From: Limnephilus marmoratus
Lineage: Eukaryota > Arthropoda > Insecta > Trichoptera > Limnephilidae
Direction: 5' to 3'
Assembly (NCBI GenBank): GCA_917880885.1
Contig: OU862922.1
Span: 744,001 to 808,000 of the forward strand
Length of the DNA: 64,000 bases
The notes under the pieces are model-generated. The model saw only the letters and a program-made list of their open reading frames with translations, was not told the DNA's origin and did not search any database. The position numbers and the translations under genes are program-made. This document shows, one piece after another, positions 53,101 through 63,703 of this stretch. Each line of letters begins with the position of its first letter. The stretch's first letter is position 1.

Positions 53101-54286
53101 GATTCCCGGCACAGACAGATCACTTTGGTGTGACATCTCAACTGGTCATGTCAGACCTTTTGTTCCAACTACTATGCGAACCGAGGTAATTGAAAGCGTC
53201 CACAATGTCAGTCATCCAGGCATACTTGGGACAACAAATACAGTAAAATTGAGATTTGTGTGGCCCAACATGGCGAAAGACATAAAAACTTTCGTTAAAA
53301 ACTGTATCCCTTGTCAAAAAGCGAAAGTCTCAAAACATACAGTAGCTCCACCCTCAGCTTATGTCTTACCAGAAGACCGCTTTCGCAACATACATATCGA
53401 TTTAGTTGGACCTCTTCCAGCATGTAATGGATACCAATACCTGTTGACAATGATTGATAGATTCACCCGATGGCCAGAAGCAGTACCATTGAAAGACATG
53501 TCTGCAGAAACCGTCGCAAATGCACTGATGAACCACTGGATAGCTCGTCACGGGACCCCGGAGACGATAACTACAGACCAGGGTCGTCAATTCGAAAGCT
53601 TTCTCTTTAAGAAACTGGCGGAGAAATTGGGAATTAAACATAAAAGGACTACGGCATACCACCCACAAGCCAACGGCTTAATAGAGAGATGGCACCGTAC
53701 TCTGAAAGCCGCCCTTAGTGCAAGCGGTGACCCGAACTGGTTGGAGACTCTTCCGCTCATACTACTCGGATTGAGATCTACTGTTCGCGAAGACCTAAAA
53801 TGTTCCCCAGCTGAACTCACATATGGTAGAACATTAAGATTACCATGTGATTTCTTCACTGAAACACCTAAAGAAGAACCCGACACTTACGTAGGTCGAC
53901 TTCAGAAAAAATTTGAAAACATCAAACCAACACCTACCACCGCCCATGGATCAAGGAAATGCTTTGTACATAAAGACTTATCTCTAACTACCCATGTCTT
54001 TCTTAGAACAGACAGTGGAAGGAGACCCCTTCAAAATTCCTACGAAGGACCTTATAAAGTGGAGGAACGCGATGAGAAAACGTTTGTCATCAACATAAAA
54101 GGCAAAAATAAACGTGTTTCCATAGATAGGTTAAAACCAGCCTTCCTACCTGTAGAGGAAAATGTACCGGTAGAAGAAAATATTCCTGTTCCTACAACTG
54201 GCCAGGAACCACTCCCAGAAATAAAAAGAACAAGATCTGGTCGTAGAGTCCATTTTGGCAATCGATACCGGGCGGAAAGCAAATAA
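50144..54286 (+). CDS. gag-pol: Gypsy-2 Gag-Pol polyprotein (1380 aa, intact)
   Basis: Single ORF. I chose the ATG at 50144 because the open frame upstream begins only with a TTG. In order (residues approximate): acidic N-terminus and capsid-like Gag (70-240); basic linker; a [18 protein letters not shown] motif (317-335) in place of a canonical CCHC knuckle; retropepsin [13 protein letters not shown] (372-385); RT with [34 protein letters not shown] and catalytic YLDD (about 676); RNase H with [13 protein letters not shown] and [10 protein letters not shown]; integrase HHCC (HNVSHPG...CIPCQKAK, 1020-1060) and DDE in [20 protein letters not shown] and LIERWHRTL (about 1085, 1144, 1181). The C-terminus resembles other Gypsy integrase tails and I see no chromodomain. 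Gag and Pol share one frame, so no frameshift is needed, unlike Gypsy-1. No inactivating change was seen. Confidence 0.95.
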   Translation: MITIEEENKEENTNESNPSNLIVTNEGNASGSRATDPPTIPSGKINKIIMEENSRPASDVHPVSVRLPSCWKSNIALWLAQAEAQFVNSRIKDDFTKYNIVIAALDPDTLQIISDIIINPPAQEKYIRVKTALIERLQDSEEKRLTRLLTGIQLEDRKPTGLLRHMQELAGPALAKSAIVRTLWLQRLPQHVQAILSALSDNDLEQLASAADKIIDVYQATECTAVDRNKRPSTSRVEEPENSILLELQKQVLSLTREIKQLKLDQNNVNRQSNYDGRNRQKFRRNSHDQSPSRQNPARRPRSESRGRSPNRNPEGYCKWHSIYGEKAYKCYQPCSFPKKTPGKRKKTTVETCELPANGCRLFLFDRETRQKFLVDTGADVSIIPRDFNHNKKCITSDSCTPALYSASGNCIKTYGTRILELNLGLRRTMKWKFIVADVSRAILGADFLHNFNLTVNLKKAAIVDSSTGLLIHGPKYKGTSSGISTISNTLKYRDILCKYPSLTRPTMETTGIKHTVTHCIETKGPPVTERARRLAPALLEAAKREFKFMMEQGICRPSKSNWASPLHMVKKPNGEWRPCGDYRRLNAKTVPDKYPIPQLHDFTHKLSTAKIFSTIDLARAYHQIPVEPEDIPKTAIITPFGLYEFTTMQFGLSNAAQSFQRFMHAITRDLDFCFVYLDDILIASSSEEEHQRHLDILLKRLADHGLIINIQKCQFGASTVNFLGHTITPTGMTPIKEKVKAITEFPLPKTAKGLRRFLGMLNYYRKFLPKAINLQAKLFECITGYKKNDKRILTWNQELTAAFEDCKKHLANAALLAHPNPNAKIAIMVDASDTAIGASLQQSNGDTWEPLGFFSKKFTPAQRNYSTFDRELTGVYEAVKYFRNNVEGRNFIIFTDHKPITFAFCKKRASSSPRQERQLDFIAQFSTDIRHISGLQNIVADALSRIEEINCPTTIDYGKMAEAQCQNDEFIKAKADTGLSLRQMVIPGTDRSLWCDISTGHVRPFVPTTMRTEVIESVHNVSHPGILGTTNTVKLRFVWPNMAKDIKTFVKNCIPCQKAKVSKHTVAPPSAYVLPEDRFRNIHIDLVGPLPACNGYQYLLTMIDRFTRWPEAVPLKDMSAETVANALMNHWIARHGTPETITTDQGRQFESFLFKKLAEKLGIKHKRTTAYHPQANGLIERWHRTLKAALSASGDPNWLETLPLILLGLRSTVREDLKCSPAELTYGRTLRLPCDFFTETPKEEPDTYVGRLQKKFENIKPTPTTAHGSRKCFVHKDLSLTTHVFLRTDSGRRPLQNSYEGPYKVEERDEKTFVINIKGKNKRVSIDRLKPAFLPVEENVPVEENIPVPTTGQEPLPEIKRTRSGRRVHFGNRYRAESK

Positions 54287-56083
54287 TTGGCAAAATTAAA
54301 TATAATTAATTCTTTTCCTTCCTACAGATCCCATTCCAAATTAAAAATGACTACCAAAAATAATATTTAAAAACATATACAAAGCTTATATTATCTTAAA
54401 CCATATACTTGTAAAATTACTGATACTAAAGACTTCAATTTTGAAAGAAATTTTGAACTCTAGTACTATTATTTGTTTTATACAATAACTATCGGTCATC
54501 AAAGTGATGAACCATTTAACCAATGAAAATTTTTCATTTTTAAAATCATGTAAACCATGTAACTAGTTGTAAGAAAAATTTAACACTGTATATTGTGTGA
54601 AAAACAATGTACTTAGACAATAGTCATTTTTTAAATTTAATATTACCAGAGTGTAATATTTCTTGTATTGACCATATACTCAATATAACACATATTAACG
54701 TAAAAATAACCTTGTGTTAAAAAATAAAACATTCCGCAGCTTGCGATGAATATTTAAATAGTAAATTTAGCCACTCCGCTTTATGCGTTGAAGTTTTTAT
54801 AAATTTTCAAAATTCTATACAACTTTTTCCTTTTAAAAAAAACTTTTATAGAATTTTATAATGATATTTTGATATGTACCTAGTTTAAGTAACTTACCAA
54901 GTTATTTGCTATAAAAATGTCCACCCTTTAGTAATTTCAGACGTCTTCGGTCAGATGTGCCACAACGCCATATCTGAGTGGAGGTGTGGATGAAATTAAC
55001 TTTACTAGTTAATAAGTTTTCCAAATGCTTACGGAAGCGTGATAGTGTTAGTATTGATTCAGTTAATACACAGTTCAAAGTTAAATAATTCAACAGTTTC
55101 AAATGACAAATTAAATAAAATAGTAGTTTTTAATAGAGATACTAACATCACGCTCCGGTAAGCAATTGTTGATAATATACTCTTGTCTGTTCATGAAACC
55201 TCAGTGATACTCGAAGAGAAGTACATTATATAACTCTAAACATACATAAATAAAAAAACTCAAGTTTCATGAACACAATATTATATTTTCTAAATTAATA
55301 TAAATAAAAATGTGACTTAAATCTTATTACCATATTTAGAATAGGAAAGTGTCATATTTCAGTGATAGGAAAATGACTTCGTATGAATAATTTCTAGATA
55401 ATCCTATATCATACTTACCTTTACCACATTAAGAGTAATAAATTTTTCATATTTCAGTGATAGTAGATTACTTTGTATGAATAATTGTAGAAATTACTAT
55501 ATTACATTCACTGTTACAGTAGAAATTATTTTTAAATTACAGCGTTAGGAAGATCACTTCATATGAATATTTTAGGATATTCCTATTGTATATTATTCAA
55601 TATAGGTACATACTCATTCAACTCAAACAGTCAAAAACAATAAACTAGGATGCAGTAGCGATTTAAACATTTTTGCTCCAAACATAGTGTTTGTCGAGGC
55701 AGTATACTTAAGTAATTTAAAGTATTTTACATTTATGCTAATTTTAAGCAGTATTATTTATCAAGTTTCAGAAAATATAACTACGAACTGTGTAATTTAA
55801 ACAAAATATGACTCAAACCTTATCGTCATATATGTCACTCACATTATGTTTTCTGAAACACATTGAAACACGTTTTTGTAAAAGCCCACTTGATTGTTTT
55901 TTATGAACAGAAATATGTTTCATATAATATTTTTCTCTCACCCCTTACAAGCTGGTTGATCCTGCATCGCAACCAGTATTATTCTGTCAATTTAAAACAA
56001 TCAAATGGACATTAGGCGTTTTATAGAAATGGAACTATAATCTTAACCATACCTGCTATTTCTAAAAAACTGGGCGGGAGGTA
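54287..56083 (+). other. Gypsy-2 3' non-coding region
   Basis: 1.8 kb of AT-rich DNA with no env-like ORF. Diverged short repeats (TTCAGTGATAG, TTTGTATGAATAATT) recur at about 55360-55570. Ends in the polypurine tract. Confidence 0.65.
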
Positions 56084-56463
56084 TGTAGGGAAGGACACAC
56101 AACAGCCATATATTACATTTTATCCGCGGGCAACCCAGGCAATGCGCATGCGCCTGCGAATACCATTTTGAATTCCGTTCGACAAGAAAAACGGAATTCA
56201 TTCGTTTCTTGACACCTGACGTGCTGGTTGTGTATCGTTCCTTACAAATCTTCCAATTTAATACTTGTCGTTTATCGTGTGGCTAAACTTAAAATAAATT
56301 GTAAAACTCAGTATAAGAATGATCTCTTTTTATTCATCAACACGATATATCTTTGGTAAATATATGGAGTCAGATAAAAGCAGTGAAAGTGAGTATCACC
56401 ACGCGGCCGCTGAATAAATGCCGCCATTATACAATCTACCCACACACTACACACCTAATACCA
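56084..56463 (+). repeat. Gypsy-2 3' LTR (380 bp)
   Basis: Same length and, by reading, same sequence as the 5' LTR. Followed by AAACTT, the target duplication. Confidence 0.92.
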
Positions 56464-56773
56464 AAACTTGTTCAACTTTGTTGAAAGAAGGTTCACACCT
56501 GTCAATATGCTTTCAAGTGTCGAGTTGATCAACTAAAGTTGAACCGTGTGAACCGGCTAATGGATCGATGAAAATCCAGCGCTGTGATTCGTCAGAAATA
56601 ATCGATGTGAGAGAAGCGTTGTGATTGGTCAGAATTAATCGATTTGACATCGATGCAAGAATCGATTGTTCAAGAATCGATTTGTCTATGACAATGTATC
56701 GAAATGCATCGATGGTGAAAAAGATCGATACAATATCGATATTCCATCGATATTTCCCATCGCTAATATCCAT

Positions 56774-57494
56774 AATTAGTAGAATGTTGATTGAGGAACA
56801 GCAATTCATTATTTCGGAGTCTACGGGAAGGAATGTTGAACTGGATGAGTTGTAACAAAGCAGGTGTGTCAGTAATACTGTTGATAATTTTGAAAATGCA
56901 TATTAGATCAGAGTCCTTTCTACGTTTTTCTAAAGAGGAAATGTTTAAAGTTTGTTCAATTTCATCATACGAGTATTCTCCTCTTTCAAGTCCTAACCTC
57001 CAAGCAATTCCTCGTAGGAAGCGATGTTGTACAGATTCGATGTAACAAATGTGGACAGCATAAAAAGGAGACCAAATGACACTAGCATATTCAAGGTGAG
57101 GGCGGACCAGCGAACAGTAAAGAGATTTAAGTGTATTTATATGTTTAAAGTCAGAGGTAATTCTATGAATGAAGCCGAGTAGTTTAAGTGATTTGTTTAC
57201 GATGTTATTAATGTGATCCCGAAAAGAAAGTTTACAATCCAGAGTGACCCCAAGGTCCTTGATAGATATGACAGTGGAGAGACAAACATTATTTAGTTTA
57301 TAATCAAACTTATAGCTGAGACGTGATGGAATCCTCGAGGAAGCTGCCCTGGATGTGTAGAGATGCCGTGCAGGAGCACTTGTGCGGAGATCTGTTACTT
57401 GTTGATAGTTTTTTTTACTGCGCAATGAATTTTTTTTTTCAAAGATGTGTTTCTCGTACGTTCCTTCAGATGGCGAAAGATAATGCGTCGCCAC
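56774..57494 (-). pseudogene. Host LINE ORF2 C-terminal part (minus)
   Basis: The minus strand encodes YKFDYKLNNVCLSTVISIKD, LGVTLDCKLSFRDHINNIVN, SLYCSLVRPHLEYASVIWSP and VQHRFLRGIAW, the post-RT domain of Jockey/CR1-like LINEs. It runs into the hAT-2 end at 56765, with the tip of the protein at 46123-46241. The 5' side is truncated against a pyrimidine-rich repeat near 57485. This is the base layer of the nested structure; all retained LINE pieces together are about 1 kb. Confidence 0.85.
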
Positions 57495-57970
57495 ACATAT
57501 AAATAAAAATGAATTGCCGAAATGTATGTACGCGCATAACTTCCGAACGACTGCTCCAAATTGGATAAGTAATTCTTTTTTTGTGTTCGTTATTGTCAGG
57601 ACAAGGTTTGTATAAAACTACTGGTGAGCTCTGGCATTATGAAATTTGTATAAAAAAATTGCAATAGGAGGCACGCGAGCTGTTAGAAAACTGAATGTAA
57701 CGGGATGGAATGTATGGAATGCGGGAGAGGGGAGGGGAACCCAGGAGGGGGGAGGGGAACCTAAGAGGGAGGAAGGAAACTCGGGAGGGGGGTTCGCGGG
57801 ACGGGGGAAGGGGGGAGTGGAGTGGGAGAGGGAAGGTGGAGTAGGCGAAGTGGGAACACGAGAGGGGAAGGGGACGTGGGAGAGGAAGGGGAGGCGGAAG
57901 GGGGACACGCAGGGAGAAATAATTTATTTATTAAATGGCATAGCAACGCATGCCGGGAACCAGCTAGTAG
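57480..57970 (-). repeat. Pyrimidine-rich non-autonomous repeat, copy 3 (minus, most complete)
   Basis: The minus strand starts CTAGCTGGTTCCCGGCATGC and has a core of CCCCTTCC/CCCTCCC runs (57720-57905). It then carries ACAGCTCGCGTGCC, CAGAGCTCACCAG, CCTTGTCCTGACAATAACG, GTCGTTCGGAAGTTATGCGC and a TTTTTATTTATATG end. Plus-strand and minus-strand Gly/Pro-rich ORFs across the core are artefacts of composition. Confidence 0.75.
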
Positions 57971-57982
57971 TAGAAGAAAAAT

Positions 57983-58790
57983 TTGAATGCATTGACTAAA
58001 ATTTTAAGCAAAGCAAAGCATTTTCATAAGCAAAACAAATTAACAATCCAACATATAATAAAACTAACCAGGTACATATACTTCTTTAGAAACATTCGTA
58101 ATATCCTCAACATAAACGATATTAAAAAAGTATATTATGCTTTGTGTCAATCACAAATAGAGTACGGTATAACTGGATGGGGGTCTGCCTTGAGCACTCA
58201 TACAGAGCGACTCAATATAGCCCAAAAAGGAGTACTAAAGACAATACTTAAAGTTCCGCTTAGAACTCCGACGGAAGAAATATTTAATAACTTTCAAGTC
58301 TTCAATGTACAGAAACTTTATTCAAAAAATATTTTATTTAAACTGAAAAAAAACGTATATGTATACTCCACTGCTCAACATAAATACTCAACCAGGGCAG
58401 TAAGCAATAACAACCTGGTTACTCCCAGTTTGAACACATCTTTTGGACAGAGAAATAATAAATTCCATGCTATGAAATTATACAATGCTCTACCAGATCA
58501 AATCAAAAATACAAAGGAAATGAATATATTTAAAACAAAAGTAAAAACATGACTGAGAGATCAAAGTGATAATAAAATTACAAACATCTTGAAGACGATA
58601 TAAAGACAATCCATAACCAAAACAAATATTTAAAAAAAACCACAGGCCACCTCAGAACAGGAAATCCTAGTAAGGAGGTCTGTGAAAAAAAAAAGAATCT
58701 ATACTTATACTATACAATACTATACATTATACATACATGTACAAACCTTGCTATTGAAACTGATAATAAATAAATAAATAAATAAAATAA
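57983..58790 (+). pseudogene. LINE ORF2 C-terminal fragment with tail
   Basis: A 189-codon frame carries RNIRNILNINDIKKVYYALC, QSQIEYGITGWG, AQKGVLKTILKVPLRTPTEE, STRAVSNNNLVTP and GQRNNKFHAMKLYNALPDQI. The block order matches the end of the LINE at 24480-24960 (RNILSAKDLKLMYYAMC and following). It ends with (AATA)n at 58766-58790. 5'-truncated. Confidence 0.8.
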
Positions 58791-58992
58791 ACATTTTGAA
58801 TAAAGCGACACCCGAATTGAAATCACAACAAATATTTTTAGATTACAAACCAATAAACCAATCGTGGGTCGGAATGAGATGGCAGATAACTCAGAAATTC
58901 AAACTTAAATCTTACCCTCTTTAACAAAATATACTTAGTTTCTTTTTTACCAAGTTGATTGATTTGAAAATATTTCCGTTTTTTCTGATTAA
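58791..58992. other. Short unassigned spacer
   Basis: No feature recognised; ends at the TTAA target of the next element. Confidence 0.5.
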
Positions 58993-60350
58993 CCCTAGAA
59001 AGATAACCTACGCCTCAGAGGCGCCCGCGACGGTAAGAAAACGCTGTCTCTTTCTAATGATTGCGCGCATCTAGCTGTCCTTTTTTGTTAGTTCAGTCGT
59101 CAGTGCACAGCGTCGCGGGACGGCCATTTTTACGAGGTAAGTACCAGATTTTTGCAGTTATGACCAGGTAATGCGCTCCGAAGGCGTATGGTTATCTTTT
59201 GAGTGACTTTTAGTAAAAGTATAAATTTGTTTATACTTACATTACATGTTGATTATAGGTAATTTTTTTGTTTTTTTAACATGAAATTTTTTTTACCTTC
59301 ATCATGACGAGCCGAAGAATACTATATGATGATGCAATATTGAGATTTATGGCTGAAGAAGAAGAGAACGAGCATGATGGACATCACGAAAGTGGCAGTG
59401 AAACAGAAGATCATGTGAGTGAAGATGAAATGCAGAGTGACTATGAAGATGAGTTCATCGATGATGAGGTGCCAGAAGAATTGTATGATACACAAAATGA
59501 AGACATTATAACTCCACCAGTATCTTCAGAGCCTGGAAAAGGCGGGGTGGACACATTCGATCAAATGTGTTCTTAAATGTCATGTTCAAGGAAAATCAAT
59601 AGGTGGCCAATGGCTATGCTTTATGGCATACTGAACATGGCATTCGTCAATTCTTATGTCATATACTGTCACAACGTTCTAGTGAAAAATGAAAAGCCTC
59701 TAAAGGGCATATATAAAAAAGTTAAGCACTCAGTTATCTGAACCGTGGATGACGGAAAGACTCGAAGCTCCTACTTTGCTCAAGCGCGTGCGAGACAATA
59801 TCACCAATATTCTTCCGAAACCGGATGTGCAGAGCTCTAGAGATAATGTAAAAGAACCTCCAGCCAAGAAAAGACGGTATTGCAGCTTTTGCTTAAGTAA
59901 AAAAAAAGAATGTCAAAGATGTCTTGCGCCAAATGCTAAAAAACAGTTTACAAAAAAGATGTTTGCTTTGAATGCCTCTAAACCAAATTTTTAGCGTAAT
60001 AATTATAGTTTTAACTGATTATTTTATAGTTGATTAGTAAATTAAAATAGTTTAATTAGTTTTATAAAAAAAAAACATAAATTTGTGATAATATTTTCCT
60101 GTAAACAGAAAAGGGTTAATTTTGTTGATTTTTTCTAGAGGTTTTTTGATTTAAGTTTAATGTTTAAAACAAATAAATAATTTCACTAAAAAAGTTTTTT
60201 ATTATTAGTTCATTAACCACACATTAAAATAATCACCTAAATAAATACATTACGTAGGTATTTAATTTAAAAAAAACATTAATATATTATGCGCCTCTGC
60301 GACGTATGGTTATCTTTTATGTACGGCAGAATAAGGTTATCTTTCTAGGG
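58993..60350 (+). mobile_element. piggyBac element with internal deletion (1358 bp)
   Basis: Ends are the 13-bp CCCTAGAAAGATA and its inverse TATCTTTCTAGGG. The left flank is TTAA (58989-58992) and the right flank CTAA (60351-60354), one base off. Subterminal GCGCCTCTGMG and ATGGTTATCTTTT words are shared between the ends. It encodes only the two ends of the transposase. Confidence 0.9.
59304..59998 (+). pseudogene. piggyBac transposase, catalytic core deleted
   Basis: The N-terminus MTSRRILYDDAILRFMAEEE and an acidic stretch (to about residue 70) lead directly into KGGVDTFDQMCS, a C-terminal core motif. The intervening region with the catalytic aspartates is missing. TAA at 59574-59576 follows. 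The same frame resumes with INRWPMAMLYGILNMAFVNS, then a shift gives TEPW-like EPWMTERLEAP and the Cys-rich end YCSFC...CQRC, also frameshifted. Clearly dead. Confidence 0.9.
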
Positions 60351-60354
60351 CTAA

Positions 60355-61620
60355 GAACGACACACACTATCGGATGTAGATAAGTATTCCATAAAAATGG
60401 ATTTCTGCTAAACGTTTACGATATTACCTCATTTTATAAGATATTACAAGTCATCTCACGCCCATGGTATCCGTCATATTTCGTTATCATTTTTTACACA
60501 CATGTGTACAAATAAGATGTGAAATACTTATGACATAATATTGCTGTCGTTGGACATGTTTTCAGTTCAGCCAAATCATTCCATTAGCATGGAGTAACGA
60601 TGACTGACAAATACTTTTCACGCGGATATAATAAATTGAATCATTTATGTTTAGTATCTTACGAGATTTGAGAAGCTTTGGAAGTCTGCGTGGAAAATTT
60701 TTAAATGACAATTGGTGTCTTCATATTTTGCAAGTCATTGTCATAAAGTTGCACAACTAACTATCATTTTTGTAAAACGATCGATCGAGTTTGATGTGAA
60801 TTTAGAAAATTAAATTAGGTAAATATAACAGAAATATATTCATATTTTTTAATAAATATGTTGTATTACAGTAAATCTAAAGTATTTTGAAAACTGCTGA
60901 TTCCCACGTAGTACAGATAAAAATTTAAGTTCAATATTAATATTAGAAATTTCAACGTCAGTGCAGACATTTTGATTAACATTTGCGAAAAATAAACAAA
61001 ATGGGAGATTAGATTATTCTCTTTGGTAATCTGTAAACGTGAGATAATGCATAACTTAGAAAAACGATGTTGTTAATCCACTTCTTTTAAAAATGTATCA
61101 AATATAATAATAATTTTAAAGTACCTTACAGTCATAAAATATTTTTTCAAATTAAAAAAAAAAAATCAGTGTGGTTATTGTACGTACGTGAAGTGCGCTC
61201 TTTACGGCCTTGAACCTTTCCAACCCAAGGTACTGCCCTGGCAACCCTGAACCTACTTGCCGGCAAATTAATGTCAACAAACAACCCTTCAAAATTATTC
61301 CAATGGTCACACCCACCCTCTCTGTCAACCATAAATATTGCTGTCAACCATATGTCAACCCATTTCAACCCGAACCTGTCAAATGCGGACGTAAACAATA
61401 ATATTATTGATGGATGAGTTTCGTGGATTATTTAAAAAAAATAAATCATCGCCATTTCATCAATCTAATAATAATTAACCTTTGAATAGCTATATCTGAA
61501 GCTAGATAGTTTATAAGTTTTGTGAATGATAAAGTTGTATTTTTTTGAAGGCATTCGAAATTTGTACTAATCGGTATGCGTCACTGCCGCTTCTGTACTT
61601 CCTACATAAACTAGCGTTTG
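60355..61620. other. Intergenic DNA upstream of RDH copy 2
   Basis: AT-rich with no recognised transposon. 61190-61400 is less AT-rich with several GTCAACC words and opposing short ORFs (61147-61398 -, 61210-61401 +) that lack recognisable domains. It may include promoter-proximal sequence. Confidence 0.45.
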
Positions 61621-61650
61621 CGTGATCAGACTTATATTATTATCGTATCG

Positions 61651-61662
61651 TCAGTCGTCAGT
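61651..61662 (+). promoter_or_regulatory. Putative initiator (two TCAGT motifs) of RDH copy 2
   Basis: TCAGTCGTCAGT contains two arthropod initiator pentamers about 90-100 bp upstream of the ATG. An AT-rich CTTATATTATTATC lies 10-20 bp before. Start site not verified. Confidence 0.4.
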
Positions 61663-61749
61663 GTTCGCGAAGCTTTTGTGAGAAGCAGCGAAGTGAGGTG
61701 TCGTTAGGACTTTTTTTATTATTGTATCCATATTCCAGAATAAAGCAAT

Positions 61750-61867
61750 ATGCCGATATTCAGTGGGAAGTGTCATAGCAAGGCTCGTCTGGTGGGGAAG
61801 ACGGCCGTCATCACAGGATGCAACACGGGAATAGGGAAGGAAACCGTCCTGGACTTCTACAAAAGAG
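61750..61867 (+). CDS. RDH11-14-like SDR, copy 2, exon 1
   Basis: The ATG at 61750 opens MPIFSGKCHSKARLVGKTAV then ITGCNTGIGKETVLDFYKR, ending in a split Gly codon at donor G|GTAATA (61868). It holds the NADP(H)-binding TGxxxGxG motif (TGCNTGIG) after a short, only mildly hydrophobic N-terminus, so no strong N-terminal membrane anchor is visible. The first in-frame ATG was chosen; it is preceded by GCAAT. This exon shows what RDH copy 1 should have upstream of 3123. Confidence 0.9.
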
Positions 61868-63021
61868 GTAATATTTTCCATTTGTTTTAAAATAATTAAT
61901 ATTTCGTAATTACATAAATTTATGTTGAGATTGTAACATAAAAATATGGAAATTCTAAATAGTAGGCTCAGTTAAAATGCTCCTTTTTATCCTGGAATGA
62001 ATGATTTGCAGTTTATGTAGATCGTTTGTGTATACAGCGTGAATTTATTAATACTTTATTAATTGTGGTTAAAATATCGATGACGTAGTATCACAACTTT
62101 AACATCAACTGCAACATGTAGTATTTTTAATTTTAAGCCATCAATGTGGATTTTAATATAATATTATTAAAGGTGCTGAATAATTTGTCGATTTTATACT
62201 TGGATCTTAATTGTTTTTAATATTTCTTCACTAAAATAGGTAGCACTAATTCTGTAAAATATAAAAACCTTTTACAAAAAATTTTATTTACAAATTATTA
62301 ACGTATTATTTATCTGACATTATTATTATGCTAGCGACTGTACGGTTGAAATTTAAGAACCCACCTTCGAGTACATCTCCGGCGCCTCGCCTTATGCAAA
62401 ACCGTGCCTAGAGTTTGTTACAAAGCTACTACTGTCATGTAGCTGCAAGTTTATGAGTTTTTAACTGCTAGTAATAATTATTGAATGATGTTGTTATACT
62501 TGTGAATTGCCTATTTCAAAAGAAAATTAAAAACTTGCATAAAATAAATATATTGTCACTAAAATATAGCTTGCTATTATTGTGTGATGATGAAATATTT
62601 CACAGTTTTGTTAATTTTGAATTAGATTTTTTGGTAAAGTTTGGGGATGATGGATTGTGTGTCCACTTACACTTAATACTTATCTTATTTTCTATAACCA
62701 CTGGAGTGCTTTTTGCCACAATATAGCACTATTTGTATTGCTTTGCAAATCTTGGCGCATTTTCCTTTATTTGTAAGTAATTAAGTAGAAGTTTACGATT
62801 TTATAATATTTATTTTATAAATCCTACAAATATGTGATAATCGACAAAAGATGATGAATTCATTGGCTGAATAGAACTATATTCAGATTGTATTCAAATC
62901 CGGAGGTATGATTTTTTAATGTGGGCGGAAATTATGCAAAATGAGCTCCAAAAAATCGTAAGCAATCCGAAAAAAAGTTTTTATTTGGACTGTCGCTCGA
63001 CTGGATAAAAGACAACTAGGT

Positions 63022-63590
63022 ACTTATTTGCATTCGGCGCGATGGAAAACACTGCATTCAAAATTTCAATAAAAAATGTGGTAGAATATTAATTAAACCC
63101 CCAGGCCTCCGACCTATCTCGTCGGAAGGTAAAAATATTTCGGCTTTGCAATAAAATCCAAATAAATGGAATATTACTGAATGCATCTGAAAAATAAAAC
63201 TGTTTTTGAAAGGTGATGAAATACGCTTTCAAATTTTATAATTCGAAATAAACATATAATTTTTTTTACTGCAAACATATAATGTTTTAAAAATGGCTCA
63301 CCTTGTGTTCTTTCTAATTAAAATTTCTGATAATGAAAAAAAATACACGTATATTTTATTAGGCAAATGTTTCATAAAGATTATCGTCAACTCACTTTTT
63401 TTGTCATTCAAATTGTTAAGATCATTTTTCTAACCATGAGAGTAATGGAGACAACCATTTCTACGAGACCTTTATGAGTCGTTCTGAAAACTGAACAAAT
63501 TAGCCTGAGGGGTTAAATCCATATTCTGTACAGTACATTTTGTATTGAAATTTGAATGCAGTGTTTTCCATCGCCCTGAATGCAAATACT
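63022..63590. mobile_element. Palindromic MITE (~60 bp arms) split by another MITE
   Basis: Arms at 63022-63080 (TTTGCATTCGGCGCGATGG, AAAACACTGCATTCAAAATTT) and 63528-63590 (the inverse) face each other around a TTAA-flanked insert. Without the insert it is about 150 bp. Target duplication not determined. Confidence 0.6.
63097..63512 (-). mobile_element. TTAA-type MITE, second copy (minus)
   Basis: Flanked by TTAA (63093-63096, 63513-63516) with ends CCCCCAGGC and (reversed) CCCCTCAGGC. The minus strand matches the MITE in Gypsy-1 pol across AAGGTGAGCCATTTTTAAAAC and GAAAGCGTATTTCATCACC. More diverged ends and shorter than the copy at 33588-34177. Confidence 0.7.
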
Positions 63591-63703
63591 TGTATTTTAT
63601 AGAAATTAAGGCAAATCAAAAGGGTATCGTCCAGTCATTCCGAAAGTTTACCGTTTATTCTTTTTCTCTTATGTCAAAATTATAAAATATATATTTTTTC
63701 CAG

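Larger units (their letters stand above)
48413..56463 (+). mobile_element. Gypsy-2 LTR retrotransposon, structurally complete
   Basis: Two 380-bp LTRs (48413-48792, 56084-56463), TG...CA, read as identical by eye. They are flanked by AAACTT (48407-48412, 56464-56469). The PBS, a single uninterrupted gag-pol ORF and a polypurine tract (GGGCGGGAGG, 56072-56081) are all present. About 1.3 kb of leader and 1.8 kb of 3' non-coding DNA, with no env. Everything needed for retrotransposition is present, and it is probably very young. Confidence 0.93.
47509..56557. mobile_element. PIF/Harbinger-like element nested in hAT-2, holding Gypsy-2
   Basis: Left GGCGCGTTCAGACGTTTCAA and right (reversed) GCCGGTTCACACGGTTCAAC align, followed on both sides by GTTGATC. 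A HARBI1-type nuclease remnant lies near the left end. Target duplication is not clear (TAA only on the right). After removing Gypsy-2 it is about 1 kb. Confidence 0.55.
46242..56765. mobile_element. hAT element 2, expanded to 10.5 kb
   Basis: Ends TAGTGATGGGAAT and (reversed) TAGCGATGGGAAA are flanked by identical 8-bp ATATCCAT (46234-46241 and 56766-56773). Both subterminal regions are packed with ATCGAT words. No hAT transposase was found. Inside are diverged tandem repeats, a Harbinger-like element and Gypsy-2. Confidence 0.88.
61868..63703. other. Intron 1 of RDH copy 2
   Basis: GT/AG intron of 1836 bp. The first ~1.1 kb is plain AT-rich DNA without a recognised repeat. The 3' part carries a palindromic element with a nested MITE (next entries). 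The 81-codon ORF at 62481-62726 is hydrophobic low-complexity and unsupported. Confidence 0.75.

Noticed and set aside
57618..57999. Pro/Ser-rich and Gly/Glu-rich ORFs on both strands
   Set aside because: Artefacts of the CCCCTTCC-type core of the pyrimidine-rich repeat.
59304..59576. Acidic 90-codon host protein
   Set aside because: It lies between piggyBac ends and runs into the transposase motif KGGVDTFDQM; it is the transposase N-terminus.
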